DNA of 64,000 nucleotides, from positions 2,852,001 to 2,916,000 of the forward strand of contig NZ_CP042172.1 of NCBI RefSeq assembly GCF_005937985.2, in the 5' to 3' direction. Numbering within the stretch: position 1 is the first letter of the stretch; each line of letters starts with the position of its first letter. Origin of the DNA: Arthrobacter sp. KBS0702 (GTDB taxonomy: Bacteria; Actinomycetota; Actinomycetes; Actinomycetales; Micrococcaceae). Below are positions 41,977 to 50,910 of this stretch, in pieces. Position numbers and translations under genes: made by a program. The notes beneath the pieces are model-generated. The model saw only the letters and a list, made by a program, of their open reading frames with translations, was not told the DNA's origin and ran no database searches.

Positions 41977-43191
41977 CTAGCTGCCCGGCTCAAGGCGCGC
42001 GAAGGCCTGCTCGAGGTCCGCGATCAGGTCCTCGACGTCCTCGATGCCGCAGGAGAGCCGGATCAGGTTCACCGGAACCGCCAGCTCGGTGCCCTTGACC
42101 GAGGCGTGGGTCATCTCCGACGGGTAGTTCATCAGGGATTCGATGCCGCCCAGGGATTCCGCCAGGGTGAACACGGAGGTGGACTCGGCCACCTTGCGTG
42201 CCGCCGCCTCGCCGCCCTTGAACTGCACGGAGACCATGCCGCCGAACTTCTTCATCTGCTTCCTGGCCAGCTCGTGGCCCGGGTGCGAGGGCAGGCCCGG
42301 GTACAGCACGGCCTCCACCTCGGGGCGCTCCAGCAGCCATTCGGCCACAGCTTGGGCGTTGTCGCTGTGCCGGTCCATGCGCACGCCGAGGGTTTTGAGC
42401 CCGCGCGTGGTGAGGAAGGCATCCATCGGCCCGGACACTGCGCCCACGGCGAACTGCACGAAGCCGATCTTCTCGGCGAGCTCCGGGTCGTTGACGATGA
42501 TGGCGCCGCCGACGACGTCGGAGTGTCCGCCGATGTACTTGGTGGTGGAGTGCACCACCACGTCGGCGCCGAGCGCTAGCGGGTTCTGCAGGTACGGGGA
42601 GGCGAAGGTGTTGTCCACCACGAGGAGGGCGCCGGCGTCGTGCGCCACCTCGGCGAGGGCCGCGATGTCGGTGATCTTCATCATCGGGTTCGACGGCGTC
42701 TCCACCCAGACCAATCGCGTCTTGCCGCCGGCCGCGCCGCCGTTCGACCCTCCAGCGGCCACCGCCTTCGCGACGGCGCCAAGATCGGACATGTCCACCG
42801 GGGTGTTGCCGATCCCCCACTCGCCCAGGACGCGGCTGATCAGCCGGTAGGTGCCGCCGTAGGCGTCGTTGCCGAGCACAATGTGGTCCCCGGGCCGGGT
42901 GAGGGCGCGGATCATCGAGTCCTCGGCGGCCAGTCCCGAACCGAAGGAGAACGCGGCGGAACCGCCCTCCAGCGCGGCGAGCTGTTCCTGCAGGGCGTCG
43001 CGGGTGGGGTTGGTGCCGCGGCCGTATTCATAGCCTGCCCGGAGGCCGCCGATGCCGTCCTGCGCGTAGGTGGAGGAGAAGTGCACCGGGGGCACCACGG
43101 CGCCGGTGCGCGGCTCGAAGGCCTGGCCGGCGTGCACGGCGCGGGTGTTGAAGCCGGCGGTTGCCGCGGAAGAGCTTTCTGGCTGGGACAT
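41977..43191 (-). CDS. Cystathionine gamma-synthase / gamma-lyase
   Basis: A 404-residue PLP enzyme of the Cys/Met metabolism family. YEYGRGTNPTRDALQEQLAA (about 54-73), VWVETPSNPMM (about 161-171) and the PLP lysine at 218 in VVHSTTKYIGGHSD are all present. C-terminal SLGGIESLMNYPSEMTH is typical of gamma-synthase/lyase. It follows the cystathionine beta-synthase gene by 17 bp on the same strand, so the pair forms a reverse transsulfuration operon (homocysteine to cysteine). Synthase and lyase activities cannot be separated by sequence alone. Confidence 0.92.
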   Translation of the reverse strand: MSQPESSSAATAGFNTRAVHAGQAFEPRTGAVVPPVHFSSTYAQDGIGGLRAGYEYGRGTNPTRDALQEQLAALEGGSAAFSFGSGLAAEDSMIRALTRPGDHIVLGNDAYGGTYRLISRVLGEWGIGNTPVDMSDLGAVAKAVAAGGSNGGAAGGKTRLVWVETPSNPMMKITDIAALAEVAHDAGALLVVDNTFASPYLQNPLALGADVVVHSTTKYIGGHSDVVGGAIIVNDPELAEKIGFVQFAVGAVSGPMDAFLTTRGLKTLGVRMDRHSDNAQAVAEWLLERPEVEAVLYPGLPSHPGHELARKQMKKFGGMVSVQFKGGEAAARKVAESTSVFTLAESLGGIESLMNYPSEMTHASVKGTELAVPVNLIRLSCGIEDVEDLIADLEQAFARLEPGS

Positions 43192-43208
43192 GGGACTCCT
43201 TGGGCTGG

Positions 43209-44594
43209 TCAGTTGCTGAGGTAGGCGAGGAGGTCGTGGCGGGTCAGGATCCCCACCGGAGCGCCGACGAACGTCACCATCAGGGTGTCGGTGTCGGAGA
43301 GGAGTTCGCGGGCGGTGGAGATCGATTCGAGCGAACCGATCACCGGCAGCCGGGCCTCCATGTGTTCGGAGATCTTGTCCGTGAGCTGGGCCTCGCCGCG
43401 GAAGAGCTTGGCGGTCAGGGTGCGCTCGTCGACGGCGCCGAGGACTTCGCCCATCACCACGGGCGGCTCCTGGGAGAGTACCGGGATGTGCGAGACGCCG
43501 TACTCGTTCATGATGTTGATGACGTCGCGGACGCTTTCGTTGGGGTGGATGTGCACCAGGTCGGGCAGTTCGCCGGTCTTGGCCTTGAGCACCTCCCCCA
43601 CCGAGGCTTCGTCGCCGCTGGCCAGGAAGCCGTAGGAGCGCATCCACTGGTCGTTGAAGATCTTGGCCAGGTAGCCGCGGCCGGAGTCGGGCAGGATCAC
43701 CACAACGACGGCGTCTGCGGGCAGGTCCTTGGCGGCCTGAAGGGCTGCGACGACGGCCATCCCCGAGGATCCGCCCACGAGCAGACCCTCCTCGCGGGCC
43801 AGCCGGCGGGTCATGGCGAAGGAGTCGGCGTCACTGACGGCGATGACGGCGTCGGGAACGGCCTTGTCGTAGTTGGCCGGCCACATGTCCTCGCCGACGC
43901 CCTCGACGAAGTACGGCCGGCCGGTGCCGCCGGAGTAGACCGAGCCGGCGGGGTCGGCCCCGATGATCTTGACCACGCCGCCGTCGGACTCGGGCCGGTC
44001 CGCCGAGACTTCCTTGAGGTAGCGGCCGGTACCGGTGATGGTGCCGCCGGTGCCGGCACCGATCACGCAGTGCGTGACCAGGCCGTCCGTGTCCTTCCAG
44101 ATCTCCGGGCCGGTGGACTCGTAGTGGCTCGCCGGCGCGGCCGGGTTGGAGAACTGGTCCGGCTTGTAGGCGCCGGGGATCTCGGTGACCAGGCGGTCCG
44201 AGACGCCGTAGTAGCTTTGCGGGCTGTCCGGGGCGACGGCGGTGGGCGTCACCACGACCTCGGCACCGTAGGCCTGGAGCACGGCACGCTTGTCCTCGCC
44301 GACCTTGTCCGGGACCACGAAGATGCAGCGGTAGCCCTTTTGCTGCGCCACCAGGGCGAGCCCCACCCCGGTGTTGCCGGAGGTGGGCTCCACGATGGTC
44401 CCGCCGGGCTGGAGCTTGCCGCTGCGTTCCGCCTCTTCAATCATCTTGGCCGCGATGCGGTCCTTGATGGAACCGCCGGGGTTCAGGTATTCGAGCTTCA
44501 CCAGGACCGTGGCGGCGATGCCGTCGGTGACGTGGTTGAGTTTGACGAGCGGCGTGTTGCCGATGAGGTCCAGGACGGACTGGGCGTACTTCAT
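43209..44594 (-). CDS. Cystathionine beta-synthase
   Basis: A 461-residue enzyme. The N-terminal PLP domain has the cofactor lysine at 44 in LNPGGSIKDRIA, the phosphate-binding PTSGNTGVGLAL (about 68-79) and GTGGTITGTGRYLKE. It is followed by a CBS-domain pair at about 335-455, which probably senses nucleotides. There is no heme-binding N-terminal extension, as expected in bacteria. The start is the ATG at 44594; the open frame continues far upstream but without conservation. It condenses serine and homocysteine to cystathionine, the step before the downstream gamma-lyase. Confidence 0.93.
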   Translation of the reverse strand: MKYAQSVLDLIGNTPLVKLNHVTDGIAATVLVKLEYLNPGGSIKDRIAAKMIEEAERSGKLQPGGTIVEPTSGNTGVGLALVAQQKGYRCIFVVPDKVGEDKRAVLQAYGAEVVVTPTAVAPDSPQSYYGVSDRLVTEIPGAYKPDQFSNPAAPASHYESTGPEIWKDTDGLVTHCVIGAGTGGTITGTGRYLKEVSADRPESDGGVVKIIGADPAGSVYSGGTGRPYFVEGVGEDMWPANYDKAVPDAVIAVSDADSFAMTRRLAREEGLLVGGSSGMAVVAALQAAKDLPADAVVVVILPDSGRGYLAKIFNDQWMRSYGFLASGDEASVGEVLKAKTGELPDLVHIHPNESVRDVINIMNEYGVSHIPVLSQEPPVVMGEVLGAVDERTLTAKLFRGEAQLTDKISEHMEARLPVIGSLESISTARELLSDTDTLMVTFVGAPVGILTRHDLLAYLSN

Positions 44595-44681
44595 AGGTAC
44601 AAAGTTACCGTCTGCTGCTGGCAGAGGCGGACTCAGCAGGTCGCGTGGCCGCCGCAGCCCCGCGGGTGCGACGATGGGGCG

Positions 44682-45869
44682 GTGAAGCGAAGGACCTGGT
44701 TGAAGACGCTGCGGAGCTACCTCGTCCCCGGCGGCATGCTGCTGGCCGGGGCCGCCACGCTCGGCACCGGGCTGTTGCCCTGGCCGGACTTCGAGGAGCT
44801 CACCGGCCGCACGGTGCCGGTGCTGGGGTTCGTGGTGGCCATGTCCCTGGTAACGGAACTGGTGGACGACGCCGGGCTGTTCCGGGCGGTGACCGACCGC
44901 CTGGCTGCCCTGGGACGGGGCCGTGTGCTGCTGCTCTGGCTCCTGGTGATTGCGCTGGCTTGCGTGTCCACCGTGTTCCTTTCGCTGGATACGACGGCGG
45001 TGCTGGTAACGCCCGTCGTCGTGCTGCTGGCCGTCCACGCGCGCATCCCGCCGCTGCCCTTCGCCCTGACCACCATCTGGCTAGCGAACACGGCGTCGCT
45101 GCTGCTGCCCGTGTCCAACCTGACCAACCTGCTGGCCCAGTCCCGGCTGGGCCTCAGTCCGGCCGCCTTCGCCTCGCTGGTCTGGGCCCCCGCGCTGGTC
45201 GGAATCCTGCTCCCCCTGGCGCTGCTCTGGCTGGCCTTCCGCAAGGAGCTCCGGGGCGGCTACGCGCCGCAGCCCGTCCACCGCGTGCGGGACAAGGTGC
45301 TGCTCTACGCCTCGGCCGGCGTGATGCTGATCCTGCTGCCGGCCCTGGTGTCCGGAGTCCCGGTGTACCTGCCGGCCGCTGCCGCCGCCGCGGTCCTGCT
45401 GGCGATGTTCCTGTGGCGGCGCCGGTCCAGCCTGCGCTGGTCGATGGTCCCTTGGCGGCCGCTGATGCTCACCATCGGGCTGTTCATGGTGGTGGAGGCG
45501 CTGCACGCCAACGGCCTGGCCAGGGTGCTGTCCGGCGTCGCAGGTTCCGGGAACAGCCTGCCCGCACTGCTCCAGCTGGCGGGGCTCGGGGTGGGCGCCG
45601 CGAATGCGGTCAACAACCTGCCGGCCTACCTCGCGCTGGAGCCGGTGGGCGGCTCGCCGGTGCGGCTCGCGGCGCTGCTTATCGGCGTGAACCTGGGTCC
45701 GCTGGTCACCCCGTGGGCGTCTCTCGCGACCCTGCTCTGGCACGAACGACTGCGGGCGCTCAACGTCGAAATCCGCTGGGGTGGCTTCGCGCTTGCCGGC
45801 CTCGCCGCCGTCGTCCTCACCGTTCCCGCGGCGGTCTTGGCGCTGTGGCTCGCAAGCGGGATGCACTAA
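44682..45869 (+). CDS. SLC13/ArsB/NhaD-type ion permease
   Basis: A 395-residue membrane protein with about ten helices. TTIWLANTASLLLPVSNLTNLLA (about 127-149) and NAVNNLPAYLALEP (about 307-320) are the paired NT/NxP-type motifs of the ion-transporter superfamily that includes ArsB and NhaD. It could export arsenite, or move Na+/H+ or dicarboxylate; no ars genes adjoin, so specificity is open. The GTG at 44682 is the first plausible start; the much longer open frame from 43161 is antisense to cystathionine beta-synthase and is rejected. Confidence 0.82.
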   Translation: MKRRTWLKTLRSYLVPGGMLLAGAATLGTGLLPWPDFEELTGRTVPVLGFVVAMSLVTELVDDAGLFRAVTDRLAALGRGRVLLLWLLVIALACVSTVFLSLDTTAVLVTPVVVLLAVHARIPPLPFALTTIWLANTASLLLPVSNLTNLLAQSRLGLSPAAFASLVWAPALVGILLPLALLWLAFRKELRGGYAPQPVHRVRDKVLLYASAGVMLILLPALVSGVPVYLPAAAAAAVLLAMFLWRRRSSLRWSMVPWRPLMLTIGLFMVVEALHANGLARVLSGVAGSGNSLPALLQLAGLGVGAANAVNNLPAYLALEPVGGSPVRLAALLIGVNLGPLVTPWASLATLLWHERLRALNVEIRWGGFALAGLAAVVLTVPAAVLALWLASGMH

Positions 45870-45878
45870 GGCGCGGCG

Positions 45879-46304
45879 TCAGGCTCCTAGATCGTTGCCC
45901 GCCGCCTCCCCGGCCGTTTCCGGCGCCGGGGCAGCGTTCTGCCAGAGCCCCACAACGTTGCCCTCGGTGTCCTTGAAGTACGCGTTCCAGCCGGACCCGG
46001 GGACCTCCATCTTGCCGCGGTGGACCGAGCCGCCCAGGGCCACGATCTGCTCCAAGGCGGCGTCGATGTCGTCGACGTCGACCGTCACCACGGGGGCGGT
46101 AAGGTCGCCGCGGCGGAACAAGCCGCCGTTGATGGACCCTGAGACCGCCGGGCGGCCTTCCTCGTTCATCGGCGTGGTCATCGCCAGACTGTATTCCATC
46201 TCCGGCATGACCTGGAAACCCCACCCGAACACCGAACTGTAGAACTCCCGGGCGCGGTTTTCGTCGTCCGCGGGAAGCTCGAAGTGCACCACTCCACCAG
46301 CCAT
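45879..46304 (-). CDS. VOC-family (glyoxalase-like) protein
   Basis: A 141-residue protein made of paired beta-alpha-beta-beta-beta units: VVHFELPADDENRAREFYSSVFGW at the start, VVTVDVDDIDAALEQIVALGG and YFKDTEGNVVGLWQ at the end. Only some of the usual metal ligands (His8, Glu10, and a terminal acidic position) are present, so it may be a binding protein or antibiotic-resistance-like member rather than a lyase. The ATG at 46304 has AGGAG six bases upstream. Confidence 0.85.
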   Translation of the reverse strand: MAGGVVHFELPADDENRAREFYSSVFGWGFQVMPEMEYSLAMTTPMNEEGRPAVSGSINGGLFRRGDLTAPVVTVDVDDIDAALEQIVALGGSVHRGKMEVPGSGWNAYFKDTEGNVVGLWQNAAPAPETAGEAAGNDLGA

Positions 46305-46498
46305 CACATTCTCCTGACCATCATGGGATCCGCTCCCGGGCGGACGCGGGAACCCGCGTCCAGCCGGATTCTATGCCCCGCACGGCACCGCGGTTAAGGG
46401 CCGTTGGACCCGCTGCCCCCTGCCGCTGAGTTCCCCCGGCGGCGTCCCTGCGAAGCCCGGATGCCTCCGCCGCCGGCCTCTCGTGGGAACATATTCGG

Positions 46499-47476
46499 AT
46501 GACCACCGCAGAGCTCCCGGCCCGCGCAGCCGCCGCGGACGCCTCGCTCCGGTGGCACCCGGGCGGCCCCTACGATCTCCTGCAGACCCTCGGCACGCTC
46601 CGACGGGGCCACGGTGACCCCTCCATCCGGGTTGCCCCGGACGGCTTCTGGATGGCATTCACGACGGCGTCCGGCCCGGCCACGCTGCACCTGGCCACCG
46701 CCGGCCCGGCGGCCGCGCCCTGGGTCGAGGCACGCGCCTGGGGACCCGGTGCGGCCGAAGCGGTCAGGGGCGTCCCGCGGCTGCTGGGCCGCGACGACGA
46801 CTGGACGGCCTTCGACGAACCGGGCTTTCACGCCACGCTCCCCCGGATGGTCGTCGAAGCCAGGCGCCGCAACCGGACCCTCCGGCTGCCGTCCACCGGC
46901 CGGATGATTGACGCGCTGGTGCCCACGGTCCTCGAACAGAAGGTCACCGTGATCGAGGCGCGCCGCGGCTACCGCTACCTGATGTACCGCTTCGGGACCG
47001 CGGCCCCCGGCGCCGGCACCCTCGCCCCGGCCAACCTTCTCGTGCAGCCCACACCGGAGCAGTGGCTGCGCATTCCGTCCTGGGAATGGCACAAGGCCGG
47101 AGTGGGCCCGCAGCGCTCGGACACCGTCATGCGGGCGCTCCGCTCCGCCGCCGCGCTGGAACGCCTGGCCGCACTGCCTGCAGCCGAGGCCGCCGCGAAA
47201 ATGCAGACCCTTTCCGGGATCGGGGTGTGGACGGCGGCCGAGGTGGTGCAGCGCACGCACGGCTGCCCGGACTCGATCGCGGTGGGCGACTACCATCTGG
47301 CCGCCTATGTGGGCGCCGCCCTGACCGGCCGGAGGACGGACGACGCCGGCATGCTGCGGCTGCTCGCCCCCTGGGCCGGCCATCGGCAGCGGGTGGTCCG
47401 CCTGATCGGCCTGAGCGGATTCCGGAAGCCGGTCTTCGGCCCGCGGATGACCATCCAGGACCACCGGAATCACTGA
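46499..47476 (+). CDS. HhH-GPD DNA-3-methyladenine glycosylase (AlkA-like)
   Basis: A 325-residue protein. The C-terminal half has the helix-hairpin-helix LSGIGVWTAAEVVQRTHG (about 239-256), followed by the conserved catalytic Asp in DSIAVGDYHL, as in AlkA/OGG-type glycosylases. The N-terminal ~150 residues form a beta-rich domain typical of larger actinobacterial members. It should excise alkylated or oxidised bases from DNA. It lacks the cysteine iron-sulfur loop of Nth/MutY. The gene stands alone on the plus strand. Confidence 0.85.
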   Translation: MTTAELPARAAAADASLRWHPGGPYDLLQTLGTLRRGHGDPSIRVAPDGFWMAFTTASGPATLHLATAGPAAAPWVEARAWGPGAAEAVRGVPRLLGRDDDWTAFDEPGFHATLPRMVVEARRRNRTLRLPSTGRMIDALVPTVLEQKVTVIEARRGYRYLMYRFGTAAPGAGTLAPANLLVQPTPEQWLRIPSWEWHKAGVGPQRSDTVMRALRSAAALERLAALPAAEAAAKMQTLSGIGVWTAAEVVQRTHGCPDSIAVGDYHLAAYVGAALTGRRTDDAGMLRLLAPWAGHRQRVVRLIGLSGFRKPVFGPRMTIQDHRNH

Positions 47477-47509
47477 CCGGCGCCGCTGAGGCCGGTTGGG
47501 CCGCACTTC

Positions 47510-47579
47510 GGGGGCACTTTGGCGCGGACACGCCGCCAAGCGGGCCGCCGCCGTCGTACATCGCGCCCAAAGTGCCCCC
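47510..47579. repeat. Long intergenic hairpin between glycosylase and acyl-CoA synthetase genes
   Basis: GGGGGCACTTTGGCGCG (47510-47526) pairs with CGCGCCCAAAGTGCCCCC (47562-47579) with a single bulged base; the loop is 35 nt. It lies between convergent genes and may be a bidirectional terminator, though no T-run follows. Confidence 0.75.
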
Positions 47580-47634
47580 GGACGGTACCACCGGCCGCGA
47601 AACAGCGCTACCGCCGGCCATCGCCGGCCAAGGC

Positions 47635-49311
47635 CTACAAATGCAGCCGGGCCACCGCTTCCTGGCGCATGTCCACCTTGCGGATTTTGCCCGAGACGGT
47701 CATCGGGAAGCTCTCCCGGACGTCCACGTAGCGCGGGATCTTGTAGTGCGCCAGCTTCCCGCGGCAGAACTCCGCCAGCGCGTCGGCGTCGAGCGGGCCG
47801 GCGCCGGGTTTGAGGATGACGCAGGCCATCAGTTCCTCGCCGTAGGTGGCGTCCGGGACGCCGATCACCTGCACGTCCTGGATGTCCGGGTGGGTGTAGA
47901 GGAACTCCTCGATTTCGCGCGGGTAGACGTTTTCGCCGCCGCGGATCACCATGTCCTTGATCCGCCCCTCGATCACCAGATAGCCGTCCTCGTCCATCCG
48001 GGCGAGGTCGCCGGTGTGCATCCAGCCCTCGGCGTCGATCGCCTCCGCGGTCTTGTCCGGCTGGTTCCAGTAGCCCTTCATCACGGAGTATCCGCGGGTG
48101 CACAGCTCGCCGATCTCGCCGCGCTGCAAAACGTCCCCGGTCATCGGGTCCACGATCCGGCTCTCCAGCTGCGGCATGGTCCGGCCCACGGTCTGCGTGC
48201 GCTGCGCCAGAGTGTCCCCGTCGCGGGTCATGGTGGAGACCGGCGAGGTTTCCGTCATGCCGTAGCAGATGGCGACGTCGCGCATGTTCATCTCGGCGAT
48301 CACCCGGTTCATCACTTCGATGGGGCACAGGGAGCCGGCCATGACTCCGGTGCGCAGCGTGGCGAGGTCGTAGGAGGCGAAGTCCGGCAGGGCAAGTTCG
48401 GCGATGAACATGGTCGGCACGCCGTAGAGCGACGTCCCGCCGAAGTCCTGCACGGCCTCCAGCGCCGCGGCCGGCGAGAACCCGCGTCCCGGAATGATGG
48501 TCGCGGCGCCGTGGCTGAGGGCGGCCAGGTTTCCGATCACCATGCCGAAGCAGTGGTAGAACGGCACTGGGATCACCACGCGGTCGTGCTCGGTGTAGCC
48601 CAGCAGCTCCCCGATGGAGTAGCCGTTGTTGAGGATATTGTGGTGGGTCAGGGTGGCGCCCTTGGGGAAGCCGGTGGTCCCGGAGGTGTACTGCAGGTTG
48701 ATCGCGTCGTGCGGGTCCAGTTCGGCCATCCGCGCCTTCAGCCCGGAATGCGCGACGTCGTCGGCCCGCCGCAGCAGTTCGGCATACGTCTGCTCCGCCG
48801 CGCCTTCCGGAACCCCGGCGGCGAGGCCGGGCTGGCCGGCGTCCGGCAGGAACACGAGTTCCCGCAATTCGGGACATTCGGCCAACGCCCGCCGCGCCAT
48901 GCCGGTGTAGTCGCTGTTCTTGTCCGAGGGCGCCGCCACCAGCATCCGCATGCCGTTCTGCCTGACAACGAACTCGAGTTCGTGGCTGCGGTAGGCCGGA
49001 TTGACGTTGACCAGGATGGCCCCGACCTTCGCCGTAGCGTACTGCAGGATGGTCCACTCGGCGCAGTTAGGGCTCCAGATCCCCACCCTGTCGCCCTTGT
49101 CGACGCCGACGGCGAGCAACGCCCGGGCCAGCCGGTCGACGTCGTCGTTCATCTTGGTGTAGCTCCACCGCCGGGCTTCCCCGCCCGGAACTGCCGCCGC
49201 CTCGATCAAGGCATCGTGGTAGGGGAACCGGGCGACGATCCGCTCGAAATTGTCGCCGATAGTCTCATTGAGCAACGGGACGTCAGTGTCCCCGGCTGTG
49301 TAGGCAAGCAT
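47635..49311 (-). CDS. AMP-binding acyl-CoA synthetase
   Basis: A 558-residue adenylating enzyme. It has the P-loop-like YTSGTTGFPKGA (about 209-220), a middle AICYGMTETSPVS, GWMHTGDLARMDEDGY, the hinge GRIKDMVIRGGENVYPREIEE and the C-terminal catalytic lysine in SGKIRKVDMR. It activates medium- or long-chain fatty acids (or a related acid) to the CoA ester. The ATG at 49311 is followed by a well-conserved N-terminus. The longer frame in another phase (46394-49057) is an antisense-side artefact. Confidence 0.92.
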   Translation of the reverse strand: MLAYTAGDTDVPLLNETIGDNFERIVARFPYHDALIEAAAVPGGEARRWSYTKMNDDVDRLARALLAVGVDKGDRVGIWSPNCAEWTILQYATAKVGAILVNVNPAYRSHELEFVVRQNGMRMLVAAPSDKNSDYTGMARRALAECPELRELVFLPDAGQPGLAAGVPEGAAEQTYAELLRRADDVAHSGLKARMAELDPHDAINLQYTSGTTGFPKGATLTHHNILNNGYSIGELLGYTEHDRVVIPVPFYHCFGMVIGNLAALSHGAATIIPGRGFSPAAALEAVQDFGGTSLYGVPTMFIAELALPDFASYDLATLRTGVMAGSLCPIEVMNRVIAEMNMRDVAICYGMTETSPVSTMTRDGDTLAQRTQTVGRTMPQLESRIVDPMTGDVLQRGEIGELCTRGYSVMKGYWNQPDKTAEAIDAEGWMHTGDLARMDEDGYLVIEGRIKDMVIRGGENVYPREIEEFLYTHPDIQDVQVIGVPDATYGEELMACVILKPGAGPLDADALAEFCRGKLAHYKIPRYVDVRESFPMTVSGKIRKVDMRQEAVARLHL

Positions 49312-49422
49312 GATGCGACGCTACCAACAGGCCGGCGGCATGAGAAGGGTAAAGCGTGGAAGTCCTAGGAAATCTTGTGCACATGCTGCGGTGCGCGGGT
49401 GGCCGCCGGGTAGGGTGAAACC

Positions 49423-49701
49423 ATGAGCGCACCTATTGACCTGCAGGCCACTTTCATCCCCAACGACGGCGAATTCTTCCGTGTGAAACTTGCCCTCGAG
49501 ATCGCGATCGACGAGGTGGTCAACGAACCCGGCTGCCTCCGGTACGAGCTGACCGAGGCGAGCGAGGACAAGCTGGTGCTGACCGAGCAGTGGGCCTCGC
49601 AGGAGGACCTGGACAGGCACGCCAAAGGCACCGCACTCCAGGACCTGAACGAGTCCCTGAGCGCGTTGCTGGCCGAGCCCGTGAAGCTGGAGAAGCTCTA
49701 G
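49423..49701 (+). CDS. Antibiotic biosynthesis monooxygenase (ABM) family protein
   Basis: A 92-residue ferredoxin-like-fold protein with EFFRVKLALEIAIDEVVNEPGCLRYEL at about 17-43 and VLTEQWASQEDLDRHAKG at about 52-69, the ABM/YgiN pattern. Members are quinol monooxygenases or heme-degrading enzymes; heme-ligand residues are not evident. It is convergent with thioredoxin, with a long hairpin between them. Confidence 0.85.
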   Translation: MSAPIDLQATFIPNDGEFFRVKLALEIAIDEVVNEPGCLRYELTEASEDKLVLTEQWASQEDLDRHAKGTALQDLNESLSALLAEPVKLEKL

Positions 49702-49728
49702 GGCCACGGGGCCACGGCGCACAACACA

Positions 49729-49789
49729 AACGCGGGGTCACATCACGCCCATAATCCCGTCAAGGATGGGCGCGAAGTGACCCCGCGTT
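49729..49789. terminator. Bidirectional hairpin between ABM and thioredoxin genes
   Basis: The 24-base arms at 49729-49752 and 49766-49789 pair with only two mismatches around a 13-base loop. The arm begins AACGCGGGGTCAC. It lies 27 bp past the ABM stop and 22 bp past the thioredoxin stop, so it fits a shared terminator, although the long stem is unusual. Confidence 0.7.
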
Positions 49790-49811
49790 GCTTTAAGTTT
49801 CTGTTGCCGGC

Positions 49812-50216
49812 CTAGGCGTCCGGGATCTGGGTGCCGTCCTGCGGGGCGGCGGCCTCGGCCTGCGAGCGCGCCACGTGCGCGTGGACTTCCTCCATGTCCA
49901 GGGCCTTGACGGCGTCGACCACCTGCTCCAGCTGCTGGGCGTTCAGCGCGCCGGGCTGGGAGAAGACCAGCACCTTTTCGCGGAAGGCCATCAGCGTGGG
50001 GATCGAGGTGATGCCGGCCTCGGCGGCAAGCTGCTGCTCCGCCTCGGTGTCCACCTTGGAGAAGACGACGTCCGGGTGCTTCTCGGAGACGGCGGAGTAG
50101 GTGGGGCCAAACTGCTTGCACGGGCCGCACCATTCGGCCCAGAAGTCTACAAGGACAATGTCGTTGTCCTCGACGGTCGCTGCGAACTGTTCACCTGTAA
50201 TGTCTACGGTTGCCAT
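49812..50216 (-). CDS. trxA: Thioredoxin
   Basis: A 134-residue thioredoxin. The active site WCGPC is at 29-33 (Cys30, Cys33), with the cis-proline in SIPTL at about 77. It keeps cytoplasmic proteins reduced, with thioredoxin reductase. The C-terminal 25 residues (Ala/Glu/Gln-rich) extend beyond the usual ~108. It starts with ATG after GAGG. TrxA-like by sequence; other thioredoxins may exist elsewhere in the genome. Confidence 0.9.
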   Translation of the reverse strand: MATVDITGEQFAATVEDNDIVLVDFWAEWCGPCKQFGPTYSAVSEKHPDVVFSKVDTEAEQQLAAEAGITSIPTLMAFREKVLVFSQPGALNAQQLEQVVDAVKALDMEEVHAHVARSQAEAAAPQDGTQIPDA

Positions 50217-50311
50217 GGCCTCAACGGTACGCGAGCAGCCCGCGAATGTCCCCCGCGTTTCGCTGATGGCACATCCCGGGCAGGCCAGGCTGAGGGGATC
50301 AGGCCGGCAGA

Positions 50312-50857
50312 TCAGGCCCAGACGTGCGGGGCCGGACGGCGGGCGCCGGGCAGCGCATTTGTTTCGCGCCAGTCATGGATCCACTCCGGCAGTTCCAGGT
50401 CCGCCGGGGGCGCCCCGAATTCGCCGATGATCTCGTCCTGGCTGACCGGCTTGCCCTTGCTGACCAGACGGGTGGCAATGTGGGCGCGGGCGTAGATTTC
50501 GCCGTCGGCCACCATCCGCTGTTCAAAGTAGATGGCCTTCTCGTCCAGCCCGATGACCTTGGTCTCGATCGTGTACTGCTGCCATAGCTGCAGGGAGCGG
50601 CGGAACGCGATGGTCTCCCCCGCCACCACCGGGGTCCAGCCGCGCCTGCGAATGGCCTTCCACGTCCCGCTGCGTGCCATCAGGTCAAACCGGCCCAGGT
50701 CCATCAGGGAGAAATACATGCCGTTGTTGACATGCAGCGCGATGTCGATGTCCGTCGGCAGGACGCGCAGCGGCAGCGACGAGGCATCCCAGATGCCCAG
50801 CGGGGGGCGCCGGGCGGAGGTGATGAGCAGGAGGAGGGTGCGGAGGAGCAGGTGCAT
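50312..50857 (-). CDS. Acyl-CoA thioesterase (hot-dog, THEM6-like)
   Basis: A 181-residue hot-dog protein with LPTDIDIALHVNNGMYFSLMDLGRFDLM (about 33-60), in which the DxxxHVNNxxY motif matches the 4-hydroxybenzoyl-CoA thioesterase/YbgC family and THEM6. It would hydrolyse acyl-CoA esters. The start is the ATG at 50857; a GTG two codons upstream is also possible. Confidence 0.85.
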   Translation of the reverse strand: MHLLLRTLLLLITSARRPPLGIWDASSLPLRVLPTDIDIALHVNNGMYFSLMDLGRFDLMARSGTWKAIRRRGWTPVVAGETIAFRRSLQLWQQYTIETKVIGLDEKAIYFEQRMVADGEIYARAHIATRLVSKGKPVSQDEIIGEFGAPPADLELPEWIHDWRETNALPGARRPAPHVWA

Positions 50858-50910
50858 GGACACTATGTTACCCGCGAGTAACAAAGGTGCCAAGGGGGGG
50901 GTGCCCCGCC

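Noticed and set aside
43161..45869. A 902-codon open frame on the plus strand
   Set aside because: Its first 1500 bases are antisense to the conserved cystathionine beta-synthase gene; only the part from the GTG at 44682 matches a membrane transporter.
46394..49057. An 887-codon open frame on the minus strand
   Set aside because: It runs through the AMP-binding synthetase gene in a second frame with Arg/Gly/Pro-rich low-complexity product; the 558-residue frame has all the adenylation motifs.
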